NCBI GenBank assembly: GCA_017934115.1
Contig: JAGBKC010000034.1
Location: 1-44,939 of the forward strand
Reading direction: 5' to 3'
DNA: 44,939 nt
DNA from: Actinomycetaceae bacterium
Lineage (GTDB): Bacteria > Actinomycetota > Actinomycetes > Actinomycetales > Actinomycetaceae
The notes under the pieces were generated by a model. It was given only the letters and a program-made list of their open reading frames with translations, had not been told where the DNA came from and did not search any database. Position 1 is the first letter of the stretch. The number at the start of each line of letters is the position of its first letter. The position numbers were made by a program, and so were the translations under genes. Below, one piece after another: positions 27,506 to 37,524 of this stretch.

Positions 27506-28492
27506 ATGAAACATTCACCGTTTTCCATTCACAACCCCAATAAACATCACCGTTTTAGAAAAGTGAAAAAGTTTTTCTCCCTTAATTTTATTGCCTTGTT
27601 TGGCATTCTTGGCCTATCTGCCTGCGATATTGAAGTTGAAGTAAACCCCAGTGAAACACCTTCTACTTCCCAGTCTGCAAGCACGAAAGAAAAAAACACA
27701 GGCAAAGCTACACCATCGTCAAGCCTAAGTAGCACAACAACAAAAGCAGCTGAATCAAAGAAAACAACATCAAAAGATAAAGAGAGGATCGGCGCACATC
27801 AAGGCACCTCATCTGTTATTGACAACCGCAAAGAAAGCAAAGGCACAGATTATGCCTGGAACGGCGAACTCATCAATTACAAGGCAGAGTGGGACGCCTA
27901 TTTCACGACCTTAAAATCTACAAAGGCACTTGATGTTCTAGAAACATTACCTGTGCAAGCCAGCGATTCAAAAAGTGGTTATAAACGTGAAGAATTCGGA
28001 AATCGTTGGGTCGATGTTGATGGCAATGGATGCAGCACTCGTAACGATATTTTGAAACGAGATTTAACATCCGTCACGTACACATCGAAGAAAACAGAAT
28101 GCATTGTCAAAACAGGAAAATTAGCAGACACCTACACGGGGCTTAATATCTCCTTTAACAGGGATAACGCCTCTGCCGTGCAAATCGACCATGTCGTTGC
28201 GTTGAGCAATGCGTGGACATCTGGAGCGCAGAACATCAGCAATAATGACCGTATTGCTCTCGCTAATGACCCTTACAATCTTTTAGCTGTTCAAGGTAGC
28301 GCAAATATGAGTAAATCCGATAAAGATGCTTCCAAATGGCTACCACAAACATCATTCAAATATGAATATGTGGCACGCCAAATAGCAGTGAAATCACGCT
28401 ACCACCTGTGGGTGACTCAAGCAGAAAAAGATGCAATGAAAAAAATTCTGCAAGAAAAACCTCAAACCGATGTCAAGCAGGTAAAGTATTGA
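27506..28492 (+). CDS. Secreted lipoprotein with C-terminal HNH (DUF1524-type) nuclease domain
   Basis: 328 residues. Signal peptide with lipobox LSAC (Cys at about residue 40), a Ser/Thr/Lys-rich linker to about 110, then a nuclease domain: WVDVDGNGCSTRNDIL, the His motif AVQIDHVVALSNAW, and NNDRIALANDPYNLLAVQGSANMSKSDKDASKWLP. This is the HNH/DUF1524 pattern also found in secreted nucleases of actinobacteria. It probably degrades external DNA at the cell surface. Ends three bases before the convergent aminotransferase gene; no clear terminator in the gap. Confidence 0.83.
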   Translation: MKHSPFSIHNPNKHHRFRKVKKFFSLNFIALFGILGLSACDIEVEVNPSETPSTSQSASTKEKNTGKATPSSSLSSTTTKAAESKKTTSKDKERIGAHQGTSSVIDNRKESKGTDYAWNGELINYKAEWDAYFTTLKSTKALDVLETLPVQASDSKSGYKREEFGNRWVDVDGNGCSTRNDILKRDLTSVTYTSKKTECIVKTGKLADTYTGLNISFNRDNASAVQIDHVVALSNAWTSGAQNISNNDRIALANDPYNLLAVQGSANMSKSDKDASKWLPQTSFKYEYVARQIAVKSRYHLWVTQAEKDAMKKILQEKPQTDVKQVKY

Positions 28493-28495
28493 TGT

Positions 28496-29584
28496 TTACT
28501 CGTGCGTCGTATTTGTTGAATGCATTGTCAAAACATCAATAATTCGATTGTTTCCTTCGACGTTTCCAATGGACAAACGAACACCTTCATTGGCAAAGCG
28601 GCGCACAACGATTTTCTTCTCTTCACACAGGCTCATGAAAGCGTTGATGTCAGTTTCATTCGCAAAAGTGAGCCAAAAGAAATTAGAACCCGTGGAAGGA
28701 ATAGCGTAGCCAAGTTCGCGTGCTTTCTTAACCACACGTTCACGTTCATCGCAGACAAATTGAACTTGTTTTTCCACATATTCATGCGCGTGAAGAGCAG
28801 AGCGGGCAGCAATTTGTGCAACAGAATTAACTCCAAATGGAGTCATGATAGACGAAAGCGGACCAGCAAAATCTTGTGAACACAAAGAAAAACCACAACG
28901 CAAACCAGCTAAGCCATAGGCTTTCGAGAAAGTACGCAAAACAACAAGATTCTTATAGGTATTCAAAAGTTCAATTGAGCGTATGGGATCAAAAGATTCA
29001 TCAGCAAAATCAATATAAGCCTCATCAAGCAGAACAGGAATACGCGCAGGAACACTATTCATGAATTCCACAAATTCGTCATGAGATATGACAGTTCCCG
29101 TTGGATTATTTGGGGAGCACACTAAAATTGCGCGAGTATTGTCTGTAACAGCGCGCGCCATAGCCGTAAGGTCATGTTCCCCTTTGGATGTAAGTGGAAC
29201 TTGCACTGAGATACCTCCAGCAGCTTGCACAGCTATTGGGTATGCTTCAAAAGACCGCCACGCATACACGATTTCTCCGTTAGGTGTAGTAACAGCTTGC
29301 AAAATTTTCTCAATCAAAGCCGTTGAGCCATTACCAAGAACGATCCCCCCATCCCATTGATAATGCTGCGCTAAAGTAGCAATCAAATCGCGCCCAAACA
29401 TATCAGGATAACTATTGTAATCACCAAGTGTTGAAAGCACTGATGCTTGCACTTGCTTCAATGGAGAAAAAGGTAGTTCATTTGATGCAAGTTTAATGAC
29501 CGCTGGATCCTCAATAACGCCACCTGGAACATACGATGGCAAACTAAGAACTTCCGAACGAAACCATTGCTGTGCATTTTCCAT
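28496..29584 (-). CDS. hisC: Histidinol-phosphate / aromatic aminotransferase (PLP-dependent)
   Basis: 362 residues, the usual HisC length. Fold-type I motifs: IKLASNELPFSPL, GNGSTALIEKI, SPNNPTGTV, LLDEAYIDFAD, the PLP lysine in TFSKAYGLAGLRCG and the C-terminal arginine in GVRLSIGN. It moves the amino group from glutamate to imidazole-acetol phosphate in histidine synthesis, or to aromatic keto acids; the sequence does not separate these, and no other his gene is present here. Start at 29584. Confidence 0.82.
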   Translation of the reverse strand: MENAQQWFRSEVLSLPSYVPGGVIEDPAVIKLASNELPFSPLKQVQASVLSTLGDYNSYPDMFGRDLIATLAQHYQWDGGIVLGNGSTALIEKILQAVTTPNGEIVYAWRSFEAYPIAVQAAGGISVQVPLTSKGEHDLTAMARAVTDNTRAILVCSPNNPTGTVISHDEFVEFMNSVPARIPVLLDEAYIDFADESFDPIRSIELLNTYKNLVVLRTFSKAYGLAGLRCGFSLCSQDFAGPLSSIMTPFGVNSVAQIAARSALHAHEYVEKQVQFVCDERERVVKKARELGYAIPSTGSNFFWLTFANETDINAFMSLCEEKKIVVRRFANEGVRLSIGNVEGNNRIIDVLTMHSTNTTHE

Positions 29585-29857
29585 GCTTCACACCTTTCAT
29601 TCAGCACTATTGATGTCCATTCCACTTTACACGTATAACCGTATAAACGCACGAATAGAAATCTTTCATCTACATCTCATGCACAGAAAAACAACACATA
29701 CATCCACACAGCACTAACAATCACTACGCCATTCAATATTGCAGAGCAACCACTTCGCATAACAATAGTTCTCATACTTGCGTACAAACTTTGCAATCCT
29801 TTAAAGATTCATACCCCAGAATATCTATCTTTTTGTACCACTACTTAAAATACACAA

Positions 29858-31068
29858 CTACATACGTGGATTAATAGAAATAGAACCGAGAACAAGATTT
29901 CCTGGCATCACATCATACAAACGAGGAATATCTACGCGCTCTAGTTGTTGACCACTCTTCAGGTCAAGGGTCCGTACATAGGCTTTTTCTTCTCGCTCAC
30001 TATCAAAAATCAATTGATATACTTTTCCATCTTTCGCATACTCAGAAATTTCATAACGATAACTTTTCTCAAAATCAACAGGCTCAATATTTTCTGACAT
30101 ACACGTTAATATTCCGGTGTTCATATCAACATGAACAATTGCGCCACGACTATCAGTTGCATACAAAAAATCGCCATCTATTTCCCATAGTTTCAAATAC
30201 TCTATCTCGCCTTTACCATCATTCACAATGCTTCCATCAGGATTTTTAATCGGAAAAGTATTTCTGTCACCCTATTTAAGATTCCACACATCCAACAAAA
30301 TTGGCCTAAAAAACTCTTCTTCCTTTACGCCTTCACCATAAGCAATACCCACAATTTTTTCATTTACGCACTCATATGTGGCATTATCGTCACCATAAAC
30401 AATAAGTTCTTTTCCATTAATATTATCACCCGCCTCCTGAGCGAGGACGTTAGAACCTCCATCCACATGAAGCTCTCGCAATTCACTTATTGCCTGCATA
30501 TTGCCAGATTCCACATCTTTAAATCCTGTTTCTTGCGTAACTGCTAGAAGTTCATTCTGACATACAAAAGGTTTGCTATTTAATTGAAAAGGAAGTATAT
30601 GGCGAGTTGCTTGTTCTCCATTATTCACAAACATCTCATACATATACCCTTGACCATCTTCAGAAAAACCCAAATTATAAAAAGACACATACATGTCCTG
30701 AAACTGCATAATTGCATTATTTGACAAGGATTCTTTTTCGGCACTAACAGCACGAGGTGATTGGTTTGCTTCAACAATATAATCTCGATGCACATCAGTA
30801 AAAACAAAAGAATCTAAGTGCCATAAAATTCAGTATTTTCAATAAATTCCGTGCGCACAAGCTCTAAAGATCCATCATTTTTCACAAAAGCAACATATGC
30901 GTACGCGCTTGTATCGACTGGGCGTTCATAAGGAAAAATAGACATCACCATGTACACATCGTCCACATTAATATCTTTTAGCGAAACTACTGCGCCAGAT
31001 AAGCGCATATCAGTCATAATCGATGAACACCCAGAAACACTCAATCCAAAAAAGAAAATCCCCATTAA
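29858..31068 (-). pseudogene. Propeller-like lipoprotein, copy C, disrupted by element insertion, a frameshift and an amber codon
   Basis: The frame resumes at 31065 with MGIFFFGLSVSGC, the second half of a lipoprotein signal peptide; the first half is at 43446-43426. Three pieces are homologous in order to copies A and B: 31065-30814, 30793-30272 and 30226-29858. Lesion 1 is the 12.4-kb insertion. Lesion 2, near 30814, is a shift in 'GGCACTTAGATTC' that makes TAG; inserting one base restores DSFVFTDVHRDYI, which aligns with copy A GIFYSDVEKEY. Lesion 3 is an in-frame TAG at 30274-30272, where copy A reads DMKQGERT and this copy NLK*GDRNT, so CAG became TAG. The gene is dead. Confidence 0.85.
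31061..31068. repeat. Left attachment-site core of the element
   Basis: CCCATTAA here against CCCTCTAA at 43421-43428 (6 of 8 identical). The host reading frame is kept exactly when the two ends are joined at the TAA, so this 8-bp block holds the crossover. Confidence 0.6.
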
Positions 31069-31077
31069 AGGCGGGGC

Positions 31078-31089
31078 AACTAAGGGATT
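31078..31089 (+). repeat. Left arm of the terminal imperfect inverted repeat
   Basis: AACTAAGGGATT, 10 of 12 identical to AACGTAGGGATT read inwards from the right end (43417-43406). Both arms start 9-10 bases inside the attachment core. This fits recombinase binding sites at both ends. Confidence 0.5.
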
Positions 31090-31104
31090 ATATTCCCGGA
31101 AAGA

Positions 31105-32799
<1,695 letters not shown>

Positions 32800-32878
32800 T
32801 TACCTCCTTTCCGACAGCCTCCAAGCGGTACGTATATACATCCCGTAGAGCTGTGAAGAAGTCAAGTTATTTTGCGGT

Positions 32879-33043
32879 TTACGAGGCCTCTCGCTTTAAC
32901 GGTATCGGCTCGTTCATGATCAGCCGTTTTATCTTGTCGTTGGCGGTTTCCTTTGCCTTATCGCTGGTGGCGTGCTCGACAACGTAAATCGTGTCGTCCT
33001 TCCATCCGGCATATAGTCGGATGGGCTTTAGCTTCTTATCCAT
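32879..33043 (-). CDS. TnpW-like small transposon protein
   Basis: 54 residues from the ATG at 33043, with AGGAAGGAGG upstream; a longer frame to 33127 has no ribosome site. The body IYVVEHATSDKAKETANDKIKRLI fits the TnpW family (T-Y-V-V-x-H-x-s-x-ET-x-dK-i-rLI) that accompanies TnpX-type recombinases in clostridial Tn4451-like elements. Role unknown in the family. It lies 82 bases before the recombinase and is likely co-transcribed. Confidence 0.7.
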   Translation of the reverse strand: MDKKLKPIRLYAGWKDDTIYVVEHATSDKAKETANDKIKRLIMNEPIPLKREAS

Positions 33044-33093
33044 GTGTCCTCCTTCCTGCCCGGGTAGGGGCGGTCTAAATCTCTGTAGGGCTT

Positions 33094-33178
33094 TAAGCGG
33101 TAAACGGGGCTGGGGTCTCGCGCACACAAACGCGATTTCAAACGGGTAATTAACCCCAGCACCCAGATAAACCGCTTA
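33094..33178. repeat. Three nested inverted repeats beside the capsid gene
   Basis: Outer arms TAAGCGGT / ACCGCTTA (33094-33101, 33171-33178), middle arms GCTGGGGT / ACCCCAGC (33109-33116, 33153-33160), inner arms TCGCG / CGCGA (33118-33122, 33131-33135). All perfect. Located between the capsid stop and the TnpW-like gene. No T-run, so not a simple terminator. Candidate packaging (cos/pac), recombination or structured-RNA site. Confidence 0.6.
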
Positions 33179-33219
33179 GAACTGAGTAGAAATGGCTCGA
33201 ATGCCTTTTTGAAAAATCG

Positions 33220-34188
33220 TTATTCGTTCGCACTTAGATCATCGGGGTCTGTTGAATTGATACCGATGCCGCAAATCGCCTCTCTGCGGATGAGTTTTCC
33301 GTCCAAAAACTCGTTAGCAAGATAACCGACCTGATTCTTGGTGATAAACAGCTCCTTCATTTGCCTGATGTTCGGCTTGTTCCTGCGGATGATCCAGTAA
33401 TAGCGGAAGTCCCCGAAAACAATCGGCATGGAACCGGATTCGATATCCGGCATGGCGTTGCAGATGGCAACGGGTTTCCCGAGGATGCTTTGCGTGTCCT
33501 CGTTCCAAAGATATACGCCGTTGACATCTTTCATCGTGCGGATCGTACATGCGGTGCTGTCGTTCATCATCCACGTGCCGTGGTCGCGATAGGCAGGATC
33601 AACGCTGAAGAAAAGCCGGACGACATCATCGAAGGTAATATTGTCAGTGGCAAATGCCATGTTTGCGCCTGCCCCCGGCGTGCAAAGGCCGGAAGGCATG
33701 GCTTTGCCGTCCCCGCTTACAAAGGCAGCATCTTCAGCCCTTGCGAAGTTCAGTGCAAGGCGGCCGGTCAGGTAATCCTCTATGTTGAATGTGGCGTCAT
33801 GGATGAAATCGTCATCCAGTTTCACAAATACCGAGAGCTTGTGGACATCGACAGGGTACTGCTCGAAGTCATCCATCCCGTCTCGGATAGGGATCTCTTC
33901 TCCCTCCGGAACCCATGCCGCCACGTCATCTGTGTCTTTGGCATAGATGCGGCTTGCGCCTCCGAGGGCATCTACGGTAGTTGCGATCTTGCGAAAGATG
34001 CTCTCGCGAACGATAGCCTCCGCCAGTTTGTTCTCGCTTGCCTGCGGTAGATCGAATCCTCCGGTCGTAGTGTCTCTGCCATCATGGATCTTATCTTTAG
34101 CCGCAGGATTCCCGCGCATGTGGTTCCAGAAATTCGTGTTGTAGTCAGCGGTGCCGACAAGATATTCCTTCTCGTTTCTCGTAATCAT
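33220..34188 (-). CDS. HK97-type phage major capsid protein, solitary
   Basis: 322 residues. Starts with a short N-arm and lacks the long scaffolding delta domain of HK97. Recognisable core: GGFDLPQASENKLAEAIVRES (spine entry), VPEGEEIPIRDGMDDFEQ, the P-domain VHKLSVFVKLDDDFIHDATFNIEDYL, DAAFVSGDGKAMPSGL, and the A-domain region WMMNDSTACTIRTMKDVNG and PIVFGDFRYYWIIRR. This is the PF05065 family, whose subunits form icosahedral heads. RBS AGGAGGG before the ATG. It is 11 bases after the zinc-ribbon gene, in one minus-strand unit. No portal, protease or terminase lies in the element. An encapsulin role is less likely, since phage-like loops are retained. Confidence 0.85.
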   Translation of the reverse strand: MITRNEKEYLVGTADYNTNFWNHMRGNPAAKDKIHDGRDTTTGGFDLPQASENKLAEAIVRESIFRKIATTVDALGGASRIYAKDTDDVAAWVPEGEEIPIRDGMDDFEQYPVDVHKLSVFVKLDDDFIHDATFNIEDYLTGRLALNFARAEDAAFVSGDGKAMPSGLCTPGAGANMAFATDNITFDDVVRLFFSVDPAYRDHGTWMMNDSTACTIRTMKDVNGVYLWNEDTQSILGKPVAICNAMPDIESGSMPIVFGDFRYYWIIRRNKPNIRQMKELFITKNQVGYLANEFLDGKLIRREAICGIGINSTDPDDLSANE

Positions 34189-34199
34189 GGTTTCCCTCC

Positions 34200-34511
34200 T
34201 TATTTCCTGTCACATTTCGGGCACTCATAAAGCCCCAATGTGTAGTAGTTTTTGCTGCGCCCGACCTGCTTTAAGGTATTGCTTCGGCATTTGGGGCAGC
34301 TGATGTCATAGGCCAGAGCTTGCTCGATGTTGTGCGGCTCCCTTGCGTGCAGGCGGTAATACCTTCGCATGGCACCGGAATCATCCCGGATGTATTCCGA
34401 TGTAAGATAGAGATCGCAGTGCTCATCCAGATATTCCTCGGTGAGGTATCTGTGAAGCGGCGTAAGCCTTCTCCAGTCGTAGCTGCTTTTCTGCAAGATG
34501 TAATTACTCAT
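34200..34511 (-). CDS. Small zinc-ribbon protein upstream of the capsid gene
   Basis: 103 residues. The N-terminal half is helical and aromatic (SSYDWRRLTPLHRYLTEEYLDEH). The C-terminal half holds two CPKC pairs about 25 residues apart (SCPKCRSN...ECPKCDRK), a treble-clef or ribbon zinc site typical of nucleic-acid-binding proteins. No named family. Directly before the capsid gene, directly after the iteron region. Confidence 0.7.
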   Translation of the reverse strand: MSNYILQKSSYDWRRLTPLHRYLTEEYLDEHCDLYLTSEYIRDDSGAMRRYYRLHAREPHNIEQALAYDISCPKCRSNTLKQVGRSKNYYTLGLYECPKCDRK

Positions 34512-34551
34512 TGTTTTTCCTCACTTTCTTCTTTGTGATTTGCTGGTGGTG

Positions 34552-34833
34552 ACGGTCGCTTTGGCGGTCGCGTTTTTTGTATCGACCGCTGGCGGCAACG
34601 GCTATTTATCAGGGGCTCTTTTTCGTAGGCGGTCGCGGCGGTCGTAATCTGCCACTCCATACCCACACTCGATACTCGCTATCATGATTTCTCAAAACTT
34701 GAACCAACATTTCTTTGGATTTGCATAGAAGTTGAAACTGCGACCGCTTCGACCGCTAAAATGCTCTTATCCCTTGTAAATGCCTGTTTTTCATGGCGGT
34801 CGTAGCGTGTTTTGCGACCGTCAAAGCGACCGC
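34552..34833. repeat. Iteron-like cluster of GCGGTCG / CGACCGC, candidate origin
   Basis: Exact heptamers at 34564, 34583, 34629, 34638, 34741, 34750, 34796 and 34827, with one-mismatch copies at 34552 and 34815. They lie in both orientations, two pairs spaced 9 bases apart (34629/34638 and 34741/34750). The block lies directly after the 3' end of the PrimPol/SF3 helicase gene, with an AT-rich segment (34681-34740) in its middle. P4-like elements place iteron-type origins near the same type of gene. No other gene fits here. Confidence 0.75.
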
Positions 34834-34841
34834 TTTTTCTG

Positions 34842-37121
34842 CTATGAAAGGAACTCATCTTCATATCCGTAGACCTTCGCATATGCTTTCTTGGTCTCGG
34901 TGGTTAATGTGTAGTTCCGGTAGAATGTTCCGGCATGCCGTTTCGCAATCATCTCGTAGAATGTGGTGCCGAGATGATCAGCAAGCTGCTCCCGGAACTC
35001 CCGGTAGGTTTTCGCATAGCCGTTGTTGTTATCCGCGCACCACGCCTTGTAGACCTTGTAGACTTTGCCCGTGGTGCAGGAGTCCTCGATTCTCTCCGAT
35101 GCCCGGCGGCACATGCACTCGTCGAAAAAGCTGATGACGGTACTGTTTTCGCTTTGGTAGCTTGCCCGGGCAAGCGTGACGCTTTCCGGCTCGGTGAAGC
35201 GGTATCCGTTTGCCATGACCTTCTGCAGGGCGCGAACCGCCTTGTAAATGATTCCTTCTCGCTCGGCATAAAGTTTGTCGATGAGACATTTGTCCTGCTT
35301 GTCTTTCGGTATGACGTTGGGGCACGTGACCACCATGATCCGGTCGTATACCCACTGCCCGTCGTCTCCTCCGAACTTGGGCAGGCGGTTCATGCAAAAC
35401 CACAGGAACCCGTCATAGGTATACTCGAAGGCTTGCTGCCCCTTGAATTCTGCAAAGAGGCTATCCCCGCCCGTGATCCGTTTGAATGTCTTTAGCTCGT
35501 CAACCGAGAGAAAGCTCATGTCCGAGCTTCCGGCAAGGCGGGTTCCGTATATGGCTCCCGTGCCGAACCGCGCCTCGATGTCCTTTAGGTCGATCCCGAT
35601 GAAGTTGCCTTTACCGATGAACATCTCAGTGAGCGTCTTTATGACCGATTTTCCGGAATCGCCGTCGCCGACCATGAAGAGCGATTTTTTCGTCCTCCAT
35701 GCTTTGACGTTGGAGATGATGACGCCGATGACCTCCAAGAGGAGCCATGCGATTTCCTTGTCCCCGTTTGTAAGCGTCTTGAGATACTCGTCGAATACCG
35801 GGGTTTGAGTTTTCCTGCCCGTCCATTGGCACGGGATTTGAATCGTGGAATAAATGCATGGCGAATGTGGGAGCATATCCAAGCCCGTATCGCTTACCCG
35901 GAGCAGGCAATTCGTGAAATTGATTAAAGACTCGTCTGCGTTCAACTCATCCTGCCCGATGTAGTTCAGGTCGGTCGTGATGTGCTGATAGGCCTCATTT
36001 ATCTGGCTGATCTTCACAAGCTCCGGGTCGTAGTCCGCCACATACTTTTTGATGCAACCTTTGAACATGTCATCGGCATAGAGCCTGTAGACGCCGTCCT
36101 CGTAGACGTACTTCAAAAGCCCTTGCTTCCCGCTGTCCCGGACGAGCAGATACTTCAGGTTTTTCCTCACGTGCTCTGCCAGAAGTGGCACCACCACATA
36201 TGGCTCTCCGGTCATCTGGTTGAAGCGTATGAAATCCGGATGCTCCATCTTGGAGCGGTGGAACACGCCTCCGCAGGCCTCGATGCCTTTTGCTATGGTT
36301 GCGTCCCGGTAGTCGTCGCGCTCCCATTTCTCCCGGTAGAGGGCTGATGAGCGAAAGATCTTATCGATCATCTCCGGGTCGCTTCCGGTGCGAAAGGCGA
36401 TCATGGCGCAAAGTGCACAGTCGGCTTCGGATTGAGATCCGTAGTCGGCAAAATCGCCATCGTGATAGAGCTTGGAGAACTTCTCGCCGTTTTTCTGCCT
36501 CAGAAGATTTGCAACGATATCGAAGATCTCTTTGTCGCCATCACGCTTTACGCTGTACTTTTCTCGATCCTTTTTCCGCATGTCTTTATCCAGCGTAGTG
36601 AGGACAGCTGCCGTACATTCTTTGAGCGGCTCATCCAGCACAATGTCGCCCGTATAGACCGCAAAACGGTTTGTGAGGCCTCCGATATAGAGTTCGATCT
36701 GTTTTTCCGGATGCTTTACGTAGTAGGTTTTGGAATCGATCTTGCTACGCCCGTTTTTATCCATAGCCGTCGGCATCTTTGAGATGTCGCATCTTCCATA
36801 GATATGAATGCCGCCTCCGCTGACCGACCGCTCCGTGTAAGAGGAGTAGCGTTCTAGCAGGAGCTTTACAAACGGGTCGTCTAAATCCCTGTGATCGATA
36901 TCGAGGAAGAAATAACCTTGCGGTATTACAAAGCCCGTGCCGCTATAGCCGTTTTTGTCCGCTGACTCTTTGGCTTCAGGGTATGTCACCCATGTGTGGC
37001 GGTGCGGCTCATCGGTTCCCGTCTCGGTGCCGTATGCAGAAACAGGGACTTTCGTCTGCCTGCCTTTCCTGCTTACATTATTCCAGCAGAACTAGATCTT
37101 CATATCCTTTAGCTCCTGCAT
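34842..37121 (-). CDS. P4-like PrimPol/SF3 primase-helicase, interrupted by an amber codon at position 10
   Basis: The ATG at 37121 has GGAAGGAGGGG upstream and codes MQELKDMKI, then TAG (37094-37092), then FCWNNVSRKGRQTKVP and on in frame to 34842, 759 positions in all. The family N-terminus typically has an aromatic residue followed by W or CW at this site, so TGG to TAG is likely. A GTG at 36989 would give a 715-residue product lacking this N-terminus. PrimPol motifs FLDIDHRDL and SGGGIHIYG, a helical middle, and an SF3 helicase with Walker A VGDGDSGKS and a DELKTFKRITGGDS segment are all intact. It should prime and unwind element DNA. Confidence 0.8.
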
Positions 37122-37156
37122 AGGCGAGACCCCTCCTTCCTGTATGTGTTTTGACT

Positions 37157-37333
37157 TCATTCCTTTTGGGAGTGGATTACCAGCCACTCCTTATAGGCAT
37201 CGATAGGGATCAGGATTCTCGTTCCGATGCGGATGACCGGAAAATCCTGCTCCTTGACGAGCTCGTATGCCTTCGGCAGGCTGATGCCCATCTGGGCGGA
37301 CAGCTCCTGCACGCTCATGGTTGTTTTCTCCAT
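37157..37333 (-). CDS. Excisionase / MerR-like helix-turn-helix protein
   Basis: 58 residues from the ATG at 37333, RBS AAAGGAGG upstream. Winged-helix pattern of the excisionase family: MSVQELSAQMGISLPKAYEL, then VKEQDFPVIRIGTRILIP, then DAYKEWL. Such proteins direct excision or regulate early genes. It is the first minus-strand gene, starting at the divergent operator region. Confidence 0.85.
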   Translation of the reverse strand: MEKTTMSVQELSAQMGISLPKAYELVKEQDFPVIRIGTRILIPIDAYKEWLVIHSQKE

Positions 37334-37416
37334 ATCCGTGTACCTCCTTTCCGTACTTGATCTGGGGTTTTGGCAGTTCTGCTATTCGGTTTTCAAGGTG
37401 CGTATCTACAAGCGCT

Positions 37417-37452
37417 TTTACAATTTGCTCTTGTATTTAATGCGATTGTAAA
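37417..37452. promoter_or_regulatory. Inverted repeat TTTACAAT-N20-ATTGTAAA in the divergent control region
   Basis: Perfect 8-bp arms (37417-37424 and 37445-37452) in the 190-base gap between the Xis-like gene and the plus-strand DUF6076-like gene. A likely operator or recombination accessory site; no dedicated repressor gene was recognised. Confidence 0.45.
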
Positions 37453-37524
37453 GTAGAATGAAACAGGAAGATAATATCCATCTGTGACGATAACTGTTGC
37501 AGATTCACAGCGAGGAAATACCCT

